NCBI GenBank assembly: GCA_964492185.1
Contig: CAZBJH010000015.1
Coordinates: forward strand, 1-45,722
Source of the DNA: JAFGSZ01 sp964492185
Lineage (GTDB): Bacteria > Bacteroidota > Bacteroidia > Bacteroidales > UBA10428
Reading direction: 5' to 3'
DNA: 45,722 nt
In this document: positions 8,442 to 17,830 of the stretch, in pieces
Position numbering within the stretch: the first letter of the stretch is position 1
How the letters are laid out: each line of letters opens with the position of its first letter
Translations under genes and position numbers: made by a program
Notes under the pieces: model-generated
Seen by the model: only the letters and a program-made list of their open reading frames with translations
Database searches by the model: none
What the model was told of the DNA's origin: nothing

Positions 8442-10283
8442 ATGGCAGATATCATTCATTTGCTTCCTGATTCGGTAGCAAATCAGATCGCGGCAGGTGA
8501 GGTAATACAACGGCCTGCCTCGGTAATTAAGGAACTGGTAGAAAATTCAATCGACGCGGGGGCAGACAAAATAAAGATCAATATCAAGGATGCAGGAAAA
8601 ACTCTTATCCAGGTGATAGATAACGGGTGTGGGATGTCTGAGACTGATGCCAGGATGGCTTTTGAGCGGCACGCTACTTCAAAGATCACAAAAGCGGGCG
8701 ATCTTTTCAGTATTCATACCAAAGGATTCAGGGGAGAAGCACTTGCATCGGTTGCTGCTATTGCCCATGTTGTAATGAAAACAAGGCCCCATAATGAAGA
8801 AACCGGCATTGAGATAGCAATTGAAGGTTCAAAAGTTACAGGTCAGGATCCCGTGCAGTGCGACCCGGGGACAAATATAGCCGTGAAAAACCTGTTTTTC
8901 AATGTGCCGGCACGAAGGAAATTCCTGAAAAGCGACAATACAGAGTTTCGGCATATCATTGTTGAATTTCAGCGTGCAGCATTAAGTCATCCCGGGATAG
9001 CTTTTATTGTTGTTCATAACAATAATGAAATATATAATTTACCCCCTGAAAATACACGGCAGAGAATAATACATACGATAGGCAGACATATAAATTCCAG
9101 TCTGACCAGCCTGAATACAGATACCAGTATTGCAGGGGTGAAAGGATATATAGGAAAGCCTGAATTAGCAAAAAAGACTTTTGGAGAACAATTCTTTTTT
9201 GTCAATAACAGGTATATGCGTCACCCTTATTTTCATAAGGCAGTGATGAAAGCTTATGACAGGATCCTGCCGCCGGAAACCGTACCTTCTTATTTCATAT
9301 TTCTGGATACGGATCCCGGGAAGATAGATGTGAATATTCATCCGACTAAAACCGAGATTAAGTTTGAAGATGAAGCGGCAGTTTTTCAGGTTATTATGGC
9401 ATCGGTAAAAGAAGCATTGGGCAAATTCAACCTTACACCTTCTATCGATTTTAATTCAGAGGGAAGTATTAACATACCCGTTACCGGCAGGGATACAGAA
9501 GTAAAACCTCCGGTTATTGATGTCGATCCGCATTTTAATCCTTTTGATAAAGAAAAGCCCGGTAAAGTTTATCGTGGACATGGCCATCGTGCAGGGCGGG
9601 TGGAAAAAGACTGGGAAAAGTTGTACGAAGGTTTTGAAGATCCTCTTGATCATCCGGATTCATTTAAAATTACAGATGAAAATGTACAGACACGAATTGA
9701 ATCTTTGGTAGCTACATTTGCAAGTCACGGTTATCTGCAGATAAAAGGGAAGTATATTCTTACAACGGTTAAATCGGGCATTTTGCTGGTTGACCAGAAA
9801 AGGGCCCATGAACGGATACTTTTTGAAAAGTTTATGAGGCAGGAACAGCAGCAGATCCAAGCAGCCCAGAAACAGTTATATCCCGAGAGCATTGAACTCG
9901 ACCCTGCAGATTTTAACCTCCTGAAAGATATTCTTGATGAGATTAACGGTATTGGCTTTGATATCAGTGAATTTGGCAAAAATTCAGTTATAGTTAACGG
10001 ATGTCCTTCAGAAATAACCAATTCCCGGCCTGCCGAATTGATTGATCATATTCTTGGAGAATTCAAATCAACCGGCGGGGATATTAAAATAACTGCCCGG
10101 GAAAAAATTGCCCGCTCCCTGGCATGCACCGCCGCTATCGGGTATGATAAAGTATTTGAAGAAGAAGAAATGCGCGAATTGATCGATAAGTTGTTTGCAT
10201 GTGAAAATCCGAATTATTCTCCCTCGGGCAAAGCCATTCTTTCTATTATTGAATTGAATGAACTGGAGCACAGGTTCAGGTAG
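8442..10283 (+). CDS. mutL: DNA mismatch repair protein MutL
   Basis: 613 residues. N-terminal GHKL ATPase: ELVENSIDAGADKI (residues 30-43), DNGCGM near 63, GFRGEALAS near 97 and FFNVPARRKFLKS near 150; then a transducer domain and a linker of about 80 residues rich in charge (340-420). The C-terminal dimerisation domain spans about 425-613. MutL couples MutS mismatch recognition to strand removal. Odd: the endonuclease motif DQHA(x)2E(x)4E reads DQKRAHERILFE near 450, so its His is Lys, and the usual CPHGRP-type C-terminal motif reads SPSGKAI near 592. Start ATG is the only reasonable one. Followed by two rhomboid genes on the same strand. Confidence 0.97.
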   Translation: MADIIHLLPDSVANQIAAGEVIQRPASVIKELVENSIDAGADKIKINIKDAGKTLIQVIDNGCGMSETDARMAFERHATSKITKAGDLFSIHTKGFRGEALASVAAIAHVVMKTRPHNEETGIEIAIEGSKVTGQDPVQCDPGTNIAVKNLFFNVPARRKFLKSDNTEFRHIIVEFQRAALSHPGIAFIVVHNNNEIYNLPPENTRQRIIHTIGRHINSSLTSLNTDTSIAGVKGYIGKPELAKKTFGEQFFFVNNRYMRHPYFHKAVMKAYDRILPPETVPSYFIFLDTDPGKIDVNIHPTKTEIKFEDEAAVFQVIMASVKEALGKFNLTPSIDFNSEGSINIPVTGRDTEVKPPVIDVDPHFNPFDKEKPGKVYRGHGHRAGRVEKDWEKLYEGFEDPLDHPDSFKITDENVQTRIESLVATFASHGYLQIKGKYILTTVKSGILLVDQKRAHERILFEKFMRQEQQQIQAAQKQLYPESIELDPADFNLLKDILDEINGIGFDISEFGKNSVIVNGCPSEITNSRPAELIDHILGEFKSTGGDIKITAREKIARSLACTAAIGYDKVFEEEEMRELIDKLFACENPNYSPSGKAILSIIELNELEHRFR

Positions 10284-10403
10284 TGTTTGTAAGGAAGGTC
10301 AGGCACCCGGGGATGGATGAAAATGATACCGGACTTATCAGGCAGACAAAAGGTAAAGTCGTTACTTTTCATCTTGGCTTAAAGATTTTCAGCAAAACAA
10401 TCC

Positions 10404-10411
10404 TATATTTG
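10404..10411 (+). promoter_or_regulatory. Predicted -7 promoter element
   Basis: TATATTTG, an exact TAnnTTTG match, 33 bp before the first rhomboid gene. No -33 TTTG at standard spacing. Confidence 0.45.
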
Positions 10412-10443
10412 CGTTGTTTATTTTGATAATTTAACAACAAGAC

Positions 10444-11256
10444 ATGAATGCTTTTGAAGCGAACAGGTTTTCTATTCCACCAGTGGTGAAGTGGATCCTG
10501 ATAATTAATGTGATAGTGTTTCTCATAACAGGAATGGGGTCGATGACAAATATTGGAATGAAACTGGCACTGTTCAATGTAAAGTCACAGTATTTCCAGC
10601 CTTATCAGCTCATCACACACATGTTTATGCATGGCAGCTTCATGCATATATTCTTTAACATGTTCGCGGTGTTTATTTTTGGAAGAGTTCTGGAAGGTGT
10701 TTGGGGCAGCCGGAAATTTCTTATTTTTTATTTTGCTACCGGACTCGGGGCTGCCTTTTTGCATTTGCTGGTGAGTCACCTTCAATTGTCAGCCATAATG
10801 GCTCAGGCCAATGAGTTTTATCAGTCTCCCGCGCCGGAGCTCTTTCAGGATTTTGTAGACCAGTATGTCCACCGGCCTACTGTAGCACTGCTTTCTTTTG
10901 TTGATCAGTATATTTATGATCAGGATAATATAAACTATATTCAGCAGGCGAAATCGCTCGTTTCCAGGATTGTTCAGGATAATATGAATATTCCTACGGT
11001 AGGAGCTTCGGGTGCTGTATTTGGCATACTTGTAGCCTTCGCCATGGTTTTTCCCAATGTTGAGCTTATGATCATTTTTTTCCCGGTACCGATAAAAGCC
11101 AAATATCTTATTCCCTTTTATGCCGTTGCTGAATTGTTCTTTGGTGTGGCAGACTTCAAAGGTGATAATATAGCACATTTTGCACATTTGGGAGGTGCCA
11201 TTGTTGGTGCGATAATTGTATGGATATGGAAGAAGAATCAGTTTAAAATGTATTAA
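10444..11256 (+). CDS. Rhomboid-family intramembrane serine protease (first of pair)
   Basis: 270 residues, about six membrane helices. Rhomboid hallmarks: HMFMHGSFMHIFFNMFAVF near residue 59-77 (oxyanion-side His/Asn), the catalytic serine in GASGAVFGI near 188, and catalytic His in FAHLGG near 246. Such proteases cut single membrane helices. Unusual is a polar segment of roughly 60 residues (about 120-180) between the early helices and the catalytic GASG helix. It follows mutL and precedes a second rhomboid by 165 bp; the pair plus the next gene recur together in Bacteroidota. Substrate unknown. Confidence 0.93.
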   Translation: MNAFEANRFSIPPVVKWILIINVIVFLITGMGSMTNIGMKLALFNVKSQYFQPYQLITHMFMHGSFMHIFFNMFAVFIFGRVLEGVWGSRKFLIFYFATGLGAAFLHLLVSHLQLSAIMAQANEFYQSPAPELFQDFVDQYVHRPTVALLSFVDQYIYDQDNINYIQQAKSLVSRIVQDNMNIPTVGASGAVFGILVAFAMVFPNVELMIIFFPVPIKAKYLIPFYAVAELFFGVADFKGDNIAHFAHLGGAIVGAIIVWIWKKNQFKMY

Positions 11257-11421
11257 GTTACCCTGGGATTGGCACACTTTGTAAGAATGATAGAGAATTG
11301 AATTTCACGGCACTAATTGTTATTATAATGTTTTTCAATATATTGCATAATTATCATTCATTTTTATGAGCCTTATAGTCCGGAAAAGTCAATAATGCAG
11401 GTTAAAGCAGATCAATAATTT

Positions 11422-12309
11422 ATGAGTAATTTTATAATTGAAGATATTAAGAATTCATACAGGCACGGAGGGATGCTGACAAGATTGATATATATCAATC
11501 TGGGGGTGTTCCTTTTTATTCAGTTGTTTTTTATTGTTGATGCTTTATTCAGCCTTAACGTCGGTGAGCTGATCGTTACATGGTTTTCGGTACCTTCAAA
11601 ACCGGTCAACCTGCTTATCAGGCCATGGACACTGATATCATACATGTTCCTGCATTACTCTTTCATGCATATTTTATTCAATTTGCTTTGGCTATACTGG
11701 TTTGGCAAGATATTCCTGCATTATCTTGAACCACGCAAATTGCTGAATGTTTATCTGCTTGGCGGAATATCCGGAGCGGTACTGTATATTATTGCATATA
11801 ACCTTTTTCCCGGGTTGAGGCAGGATTCCATTCTCCTGGGTGCTTCCGCCGCGGTGATGGCCATAGTAGTGGGAATATCAGTGTATGCACCTAATCACGA
11901 AGTTTTCGTGTTTTTAATAGGCCCGGTAAAGATAAAATATATAGCACTGATATCATTCGTACTTACTTCACTAATGGATTTTGCTTCAAATACAGGCGGT
12001 AAAATAGCCCATATCGGAGGGGCTTTGTTTGGCTATATATATTTTGTTCAGCTAAACAGAGGGAAGGATATGACAAGAGGATTTGAGCGTTTTACTGGTA
12101 CGATACTGTCTTTATTTAAACGGCGAAGCAGAATGAAAGTAACACACCGGCGTTCGGCTCAGCAAATGACCGATATGGAGTACAACAGATACAAGGCTGA
12201 AAAGCAGGCTGAAATAGACCGTATACTCGATAAGATCGCCAAATCAGGATATGATAGTCTTACGAAAAAAGAAAAAGAAACACTGTTTAAGATGAGCAAT
12301 AAACAATAA
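11422..12309 (+). CDS. Rhomboid-family intramembrane protease (second of pair)
   Basis: 295 residues. Membrane core about 20-220 with YMFLHYSFMHILFNLLWLYWFG, GASAAVMAIV near residue 139 and IAHIGGALFGYIYF near 195. The presumed catalytic motif is GASA instead of GxSG; Ser and His are both present, so activity is plausible but less typical. The C-terminal 70 residues are soluble, basic and helical (FKRRSRMKVTHRRS.., KAEKQAEIDRILDKIAKSGYDSLTKKEKETLF), the DUF6576-like tail seen on Bacteroidota rhomboids. A copy of the dispersed AATAATGCAGGTTAAAG motif (11391-11407) ends 14 bp before the start. Confidence 0.9.
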   Translation: MSNFIIEDIKNSYRHGGMLTRLIYINLGVFLFIQLFFIVDALFSLNVGELIVTWFSVPSKPVNLLIRPWTLISYMFLHYSFMHILFNLLWLYWFGKIFLHYLEPRKLLNVYLLGGISGAVLYIIAYNLFPGLRQDSILLGASAAVMAIVVGISVYAPNHEVFVFLIGPVKIKYIALISFVLTSLMDFASNTGGKIAHIGGALFGYIYFVQLNRGKDMTRGFERFTGTILSLFKRRSRMKVTHRRSAQQMTDMEYNRYKAEKQAEIDRILDKIAKSGYDSLTKKEKETLFKMSNKQ

Positions 12310-12441
12310 AATTCAGCCTGTGTTATTGGCTTCGCCGATCTAAAGTTTCAGCTTTTGACACCTTGTATCTGCACCAGTCATGACTCATATAAATAATACA
12401 GGTTAAGTGTTAATTATTAAAATTATTAAGCTCCGGTTGAC

Positions 12442-13533
12442 TTGAAACGTATTATCCGACATATTCTTTTTTATGTGAATATTGCCTTTGTGCTTGCTCT
12501 ATTGCTTTCATACTTGTCGGTTTACATTAATCCCCGGGTTTTTTGGCTAACATCCTTTTTTGGTCTTATATATCCCTATATTTTGTTGGGGAACCTTATC
12601 CTTATAGTTATATGGGTTGCAAACAAAAAGAAATTTTTCCTGATTTCCCTAATTACTGTGGTTATTGGCTGGGGGCATGTAAAAAAATTAATCCAGATAG
12701 ATCTTCACTGGCAGGAACACCATGCTGACATGCCGTCATTAAGCGTATTATCATACAATGTACGTTTGTTTAACCGGTACAATTGGGTGGATAACCCCGA
12801 AGCCCGGAATGAGATTTTTGGTTATATACATGATAAAGATCCTGACATTATTTGTTTTCAGGAGTTTTTTGTTCCCGAAACCGAACAATTCAACGAAAAG
12901 GATTTTTATACTATACTGGGGAACACACCATACAGGCATATTTATTACACAAGTCATCAGGAAGGAGGTGCAAAATTCGGGATTGCTACTTTCAGTAAAT
13001 ACCCCATTGTTAACAGGAAAAATATTTCATTCGAAAACTCCCTGCATTCGGCAATTTTTACTGATATCCGGTTTAACACCCGGGTAATAAGAATATTTAA
13101 TGTTTACCTTCAGTCTAACCGTCTTCATAAAGAAAATTATCATGTTATTGATAGTCTGTTATTGAAAAGTAACAGGCAAATTAATGAAATACAACTGATC
13201 TCTTCCCGGCTGAAGAATGCATATATAAAACGTGCCGGTCAGGCAGACGAACTCTCAGGGTATATAAACAGTTCGCCATACCCGGCGATTGTTTGCGGTG
13301 ATTTTAATGATACGCCGGTATCATATGCCTATAGAAAGATACGCGGAAATATGAAGGATGCTTTCCAGGAATCGGGCAGGGGGTTTGGGAATACATATTC
13401 CGGAAGCTTTCCTGCCTTCCGTATCGATTATATATTTCATAGCCGTGAATTACAGTCGGTTGAATTTGTCACAGACGAGATAGGTTTGTCAGATCATTAT
13501 CCGGTTTCGGTAATAATTATTCCCGAACAGTGA
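12442..13533 (+). CDS. Membrane-anchored endonuclease/exonuclease/phosphatase-family protein
   Basis: 363 residues. Two or three N-terminal membrane helices (residues about 8-90), then an EEP domain: LSVLSYNVRLFNRYNW near 101, ICFQEFF near 140 (metal Glu), IVCGDFNDTP near 287 (catalytic Asp/Asn) and DYIFHS..GLSDHYPV near 330-354 (catalytic Asp-His). Members cleave phosphodiesters in DNA, RNA or lipids; the active site is predicted on the periplasmic or cytoplasmic face depending on helix count, which I cannot fix. Start is TTG; no ATG is available before the first helix. Lies in the conserved cluster after mutL and two rhomboids. Substrate unknown. Confidence 0.9.
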   Translation: MKRIIRHILFYVNIAFVLALLLSYLSVYINPRVFWLTSFFGLIYPYILLGNLILIVIWVANKKKFFLISLITVVIGWGHVKKLIQIDLHWQEHHADMPSLSVLSYNVRLFNRYNWVDNPEARNEIFGYIHDKDPDIICFQEFFVPETEQFNEKDFYTILGNTPYRHIYYTSHQEGGAKFGIATFSKYPIVNRKNISFENSLHSAIFTDIRFNTRVIRIFNVYLQSNRLHKENYHVIDSLLLKSNRQINEIQLISSRLKNAYIKRAGQADELSGYINSSPYPAIVCGDFNDTPVSYAYRKIRGNMKDAFQESGRGFGNTYSGSFPAFRIDYIFHSRELQSVEFVTDEIGLSDHYPVSVIIIPEQ

Positions 13534-13631
13534 GGTGACCATATATTTATCATTATCTGATTAGCCACTGGTAAGAGTTACATTCCTGCCGAATAAATTG
13601 GTTTATTTAATATTCAAAGCATATAATTTCG

Positions 13632-13639
13632 TACTTTTG
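13632..13639 (+). promoter_or_regulatory. Predicted -7 promoter element
   Basis: TACTTTTG matches TAnnTTTG, 47 bp before the DEAD-box helicase start. Confidence 0.4.
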
Positions 13640-13686
13640 GGAGCATAAGCAGGTAAGCGCAAAATTAATCCGAATTTCACTTATAT

Positions 13687-14916
13687 ATGACGTTTAATGA
13701 TTTTGGCCTCAATGACAATTTGTTGGAAGCCATCGAGCACATGGGGTTTGAAAAACCCACACCAATACAGGAAAGGACCATACCGGAAATAATGGCCGGT
13801 AATGATCTTATAGCATCAGCACAAACCGGCACAGGAAAAACAGCTGCTTTTTTATTACCTGTTCTTAATAAATTTGCAGGTGCGGATAACAGGGGAATTA
13901 ATACGCTGATCCTTGTTCCCACGCGTGAGCTTGCAATACAGATAGATCAGCAGATTCAGGGCCTGGCATATTTTACACCCGTGGTTTCAATGGCAGTTTA
14001 TGGCGGAGGGACTGGCGGCAGTTGGGAGCAGGAGAAAAATGTTTTACGTCACGGGGCTGATATAGTAGTGGCAACTCCCGGAAAGCTGATCTCCCATCTT
14101 AAGATGGGTTATGTGAATTTCAGCAGGCTGCGGCATCTTATTCTTGATGAAGCTGACAGGATGCTTGACATTGGGTTTTATGACGATATTATGAACATTA
14201 TCTCATATGTACCTGAGAAAAGGCAAACTTTGCTTTTTAGTGCAACCATACCCCCGAAGATAAATGAGCTTGCCGCCAGGATACTCGTTAATCCCGTTGA
14301 AATAAGAACATCAATTTCAAAACCGGCTGAGGGTGTTCTGCAGGCTGCCTATATGGCATATGATCACCAGAAGGTAGATCTGATAAAAAGCCTGATTGCC
14401 GATAAACCTGAATACAACAGTATTTTGATCTTTGCATCCACAAAAAAGAAAGTTAGTGAAATAGCCAGGACATTAAAAAGTGTGGATAAGAATGTAGAAG
14501 GCATATCGTCTGATCTTGAGCAACATGAACGAAATGAAGTTTTGCTTCGGTTTAAGTCAAACCAAACGAGGATACTGGTGGCGACCGATGTGATGAGCCG
14601 GGGAATAGATATAAAAAACATTAATCTTATTATAAATTTCGATGTGCCCGGTGATGCCGAGGATTATGTGCATCGCGTGGGACGTACCGCGCGTGCAGAT
14701 AAAACCGGTGTCGCACTTACACTGATCAATGAGGATGATGTTTTCCGGTTTTCAAGAATAGAAAAGCTTATCGAACAGGAGGTATTAAAGATCCCTTTAC
14801 CGGGTGAACTGGGGGATGGTCCGTTTTATCATCCGCGATCAAAAAGAAAAGTGCCGGGTTACCGGAAAGGAAAAAAGAAAAACAAAGGCTCATACAGGAA
14901 AAGAAAAACAAAGTAA
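13687..14916 (+). CDS. DEAD-box RNA helicase (RhlE-like)
   Basis: 409 residues with the full set of DEAD-box motifs: Q motif FEKPTPIQE (about 19-27), Walker A AQTGTGKTAA near 45, PTRELAIQ near 78, DEAD near 152, SAT near 183, SRGIDI near 302 and HRVGRTAR near 327. A C-terminal tail of about 35 residues is very Lys/Arg/Gly-rich (RSKRKVPGYRKGKKKNKG..), as in RhlE-type helicases that bind structured RNA during ribosome assembly or cold growth. Monocistronic. The 3' flank (14917-15049) shows no clear terminator. Confidence 0.95.
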   Translation: MTFNDFGLNDNLLEAIEHMGFEKPTPIQERTIPEIMAGNDLIASAQTGTGKTAAFLLPVLNKFAGADNRGINTLILVPTRELAIQIDQQIQGLAYFTPVVSMAVYGGGTGGSWEQEKNVLRHGADIVVATPGKLISHLKMGYVNFSRLRHLILDEADRMLDIGFYDDIMNIISYVPEKRQTLLFSATIPPKINELAARILVNPVEIRTSISKPAEGVLQAAYMAYDHQKVDLIKSLIADKPEYNSILIFASTKKKVSEIARTLKSVDKNVEGISSDLEQHERNEVLLRFKSNQTRILVATDVMSRGIDIKNINLIINFDVPGDAEDYVHRVGRTARADKTGVALTLINEDDVFRFSRIEKLIEQEVLKIPLPGELGDGPFYHPRSKRKVPGYRKGKKKNKGSYRKRKTK

Positions 14917-15049
14917 TAATAAATATGCATCAGGATGGTGGACTGAAAATTCACCTGTTCAGGGTTGCGCATAAAAAACTGATTTCCGGCCTGCTCTCCT
15001 GTGACTAAACAACGGGCAGGAAACCAGTTGTCCCGTCCCGGGCTGATTC

Positions 15050-16252
15050 TTAGTCGAAAAGGCGGAGCATTAGTACATCATGTCCGGGAATTGTTGTTTT
15101 TAAGGGTTTGTTCGTTGTGCCGATATTTTTTTTCAGCCAGAGGTCGCGTATGGTATAACTGGTTTTTTCAAATGATGCCTTTCTCCCTGAGAGTTTATCA
15201 ATAACGTTTTTTGCCTGCCAGTTAAATTCCACCTGCTGTGTTTGCCTGCTTCTGTTCAGGAAGCAAACAGCCCAGTCACCGTCCTGCAGGGGTTTAAACC
15301 ATATTTCCATACTGTCTGCGGATTCGTATTTGAATCCCTGGATGCCCAAAGGATCCTGATCTATGGCAATAGCCTCATTATTGGTAAGTATCTCAAGTGT
15401 TTCTTCCTGCATAGCACGTATATCATTGCCGGCAATGAGAGGAGCAGCCAGCATGCACCACATGGAAAAGTGTGCCCTGTCTTCATTCACGCTCATTCCG
15501 TTTCCCACCTCCATCATGTCGGGATCGTTCCAATGATCGGGGCCGGCATATTGCCTTAATCCTTCCTGCATATCCAGGATCTGTTCTACTCCCCATTGTT
15601 TCCAGGTTCCGTGGTCGATAACACAATCAAAACAATGATAAATATCGCCTGTTGTACGCCATAAATGGCCAATTTCAGCCCCCCATTCCCATGGTTTGTT
15701 ATTTCCCCATTCGCATATGCTCAATACCATAGGGCGGCCGGCTTCATAAAGAGCATCGCGAATGGTCAGATAAGCACCTTCGGCGTTAAGTGCTTCTGTA
15801 TTACACCAATCGTATTTCAGATAATCCACTCCCCAACCCGCATACGTTAGGGCATCCTGGTATTCCCGGCCGCGGCTTCCCGGTTTACCGGCACATGTTT
15901 CCCATCCGGCATCGGAGTATATACCGAACTTCAGGCCTTTGGAATGGATATAATCGCTGAGTGCTTTCATTCCCGTCGGAAAATGTTCCGGGTGAGGATG
16001 GATAAATCCCAGGCTGTCCCGGCTTCCATGCCAGCAATCGTCAATATTAATGTAGATATAACCGGCATCTTTCATGCCGTTGGTTGCCATTGCATCCGCT
16101 GTTTCGCGGATCAGTTCCTCGTTTACATTACACCCGAATTTGTTCCAGCTGTTCCAGCCCATGGGAGGAGTCAGTGCCAGTGAATCAAATTTTTGTGCAT
16201 TAACAAATGATGAGGTGATTGTGAAAAGCAGCAAAAAAAATAAATATCTCAT
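15050..16252 (-). CDS. Secreted GH27 alpha-galactosidase
   Basis: 400 residues. Signal peptide 1-19 (MRYLFFLLLFTITSSFVNA). The mature enzyme starts with LALTPPMGWNSWNKFGCNV, the GH27 opening, keeps the nucleophile Asp in YLKYDWCN near residue 149 and the acid/base Asp in WNDPDMMEVGN near 240, and ends with the beta-sandwich domain (LSGRKASFEK..). It should release terminal alpha-galactose from oligosaccharides or galactomannan in the periplasm or outside the cell. It has no T9SS sorting domain and no lipobox. No SusC/SusD pair or other glycosidase adjoins it, so it is not in an obvious polysaccharide utilisation locus. Confidence 0.95.
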   Translation of the reverse strand: MRYLFFLLLFTITSSFVNAQKFDSLALTPPMGWNSWNKFGCNVNEELIRETADAMATNGMKDAGYIYINIDDCWHGSRDSLGFIHPHPEHFPTGMKALSDYIHSKGLKFGIYSDAGWETCAGKPGSRGREYQDALTYAGWGVDYLKYDWCNTEALNAEGAYLTIRDALYEAGRPMVLSICEWGNNKPWEWGAEIGHLWRTTGDIYHCFDCVIDHGTWKQWGVEQILDMQEGLRQYAGPDHWNDPDMMEVGNGMSVNEDRAHFSMWCMLAAPLIAGNDIRAMQEETLEILTNNEAIAIDQDPLGIQGFKYESADSMEIWFKPLQDGDWAVCFLNRSRQTQQVEFNWQAKNVIDKLSGRKASFEKTSYTIRDLWLKKNIGTTNKPLKTTIPGHDVLMLRLFD

Positions 16253-16827
16253 TGGATTAAGGTTTTGATTATCTCAGTAAATATAGTTGTCTTTGCACAT
16301 ATTGCCAAACCTCTTTAGTGCCCGAAGCTTATGAGCTGAAAATTTATTATTCAATGATCAGCTTTGATTACCATATATCTTTCCGGTGGGGGATTGCTGT
16401 CCGGAAGCACGGACGATGCATCAGCGGGTGGGTTACCGGGTAAGGTATCCCAGAAGATATATAGGATTGCCAATAATAACAAGCAAAACGTATTATGGGT
16501 TTTACAAGATAATGATCAATAATGCAACCGCTCCCGCGATCATTAAATAAATAAGTATCTCCAACAATAAAAGCAGCCGTCCTCTTGAATATTTTAATCT
16601 CACGATAAAGACTTAAAATGGAATTTGTGAAAAATATAATTAAGATTTACCGATTGAATTGAGGGTGGTATAATTTTAGTATATCGGGTTGGAAATGTTA
16701 TCTGTTATATCTGAAATGTAAAAATGCAGGGGGGTGAAATGTTATTGATGCGTAAAGGCAGTCGTCTTCAGTGATAATAAGCTGGATCATGCAGGGTTTT
16801 ATAATGCAGGTTAAGTTTCATTTAATT
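16253..16827. other. 575-bp intergenic region with weak minus-strand small frames
   Basis: No recognisable gene. On the minus strand, 16603 to 16502 reads as a GTG-started 33-residue peptide with a single hydrophobic helix (LLLLLEILIYLMIAGAVALLI), and the following stretch to about 16360 is open in a different frame with a proline-rich end (VLPDSNPPPERYMVIKADH). They may be remnants of a small membrane-protein gene. One copy of the dispersed motif ATAATGCAGGTTAAG is at 16801-16815, just before the family A element. Confidence 0.3.
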
Positions 16828-16997
16828 AGTGCCTGTCCATAATGTCCGATATCCGCGTTGCTGCTCAACCGAAAGACAATATAGGTTGTGAAACAATTTT
16901 AAATCCTCGAATACCTTAGTATACTGCGGTTTAAAATCTTCATACGCCCTGATCCCGAACATTCTGAACAAACACTATGAGTTTATTGACAAACTCT
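16828..16997 (+). mobile_element. MITE-like family A element with eroded left arm (170 bp)
   Basis: Left end AGTGCCTGTCCATAATGTCC, then TCAACCGAAAG..GGTTGTGAAAC, a shortened version of the left arm seen in the 26004 copy, core palindrome, and right end ending CAAACTCT. Flanked by AATT on both sides (16824-16827, 16998-17001). Its right edge lies directly beside the predicted promoter of the next gene. Confidence 0.85.
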
Positions 16998-17000
16998 AAT

Positions 17001-17019
17001 TATATTTGTAATACATTTG
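17001..17019 (+). promoter_or_regulatory. Two overlapping-range -7 promoter elements beside a MITE
   Basis: TATATTTG (17001-17008) and TACATTTG (17012-17019) both match TAnnTTTG. The first begins in the last base of the repeat's AATT duplication. TTG in the element's tail (16986-16988) is 23 bp upstream of the second -7 motif, so the repeat might contribute to the -33 region. Confidence 0.45.
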
Positions 17020-17055
17020 TATGCACGTTAAATCTAATATGAGTTTTTCAGGCTA

Positions 17056-17670
17056 ATGAGTAAGATTAAATTAAACGTATTGGGAATATCTTACAGTCAG
17101 ACACAAACGGGCGCATATGCACTTGTACTTGGAGAAGAGGAAGGAGAAAGGCGAATTCCTATTATAATAGGAGGATTGGAAGCCCAGGCAATTGCTATTC
17201 AGCTTGAAGGGCTGAAACCTCCAAGGCCGCTTACTCATGATTTATTTCATAATTTTGCCAGGACATTCGGGATCAAGCTGATAGAGGTTGTTATTTACAA
17301 GCTTGAAGAGGGTGTTTTTCATTCCAAGCTTTTATGTGACAATGGTAAGAAGCAGGTTGAAATAGATACGCGGACATCAGATGCTATAGCCCTGGCATTG
17401 CGTTTTAGTTGTCCGATATATACTACTGAAGATATTATTGAAAAATCGGGCATTATACTTGATTTTGATAAAGAAGCTAAACAACCAGGAACCGAAGAAC
17501 CCGAGGACTTTACCAAAAGCAGTTCTTCCAAAGAGGAGCCGCAACTGAAAGATCTGTCTGACATGACGCTTCCCGGGCTGAAAGGTTTACTTGAAAAAGC
17601 AGTAAAAGAGGAGAACTACGAGCGCGCATCAAAAATAAGGGATGAAATTAACCGCAGGAAAAGAAAATAA
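17056..17670 (+). CDS. Bifunctional nuclease (BFN/DUF151) with C-terminal UVR motif
   Basis: 204 residues. Residues about 5-140 form the BFN domain (GISYSQTQTGAYALVLGEEEG, RRIPIIIGGLEAQAIAI, LTHDLFHNFA, IDTRTSDAIALALRFSCPIYT), also known from plant and Thermotoga proteins with RNase/DNase activity. An acidic linker follows, then a UVR-type helix pair at the end (LEKAVKEENYERASKIRDEINRR) as in UvrB/UvrC and McsA. It could link nuclease function to a protein partner. In Bacteroidota the gene often precedes a nupC-type transporter, as here with a gap of 160 bp. Start ATG after an A-rich leader. Confidence 0.9.
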   Translation: MSKIKLNVLGISYSQTQTGAYALVLGEEEGERRIPIIIGGLEAQAIAIQLEGLKPPRPLTHDLFHNFARTFGIKLIEVVIYKLEEGVFHSKLLCDNGKKQVEIDTRTSDAIALALRFSCPIYTTEDIIEKSGIILDFDKEAKQPGTEEPEDFTKSSSSKEEPQLKDLSDMTLPGLKGLLEKAVKEENYERASKIRDEINRRKRK

Positions 17671-17830
17671 TTCCCGTATGGATTCCACGTATCTTCATCA
17701 TCTTAATTTGCATAATACATCCACATTTTATCTTAATTTAACATACGGCAATGTATTGATAGTGCAACCCGTAAAGTTTATCGCGGATTAATCAAAGAAT
17801 TTTTTCACCAATGATTAAAAAAGCTAATAT

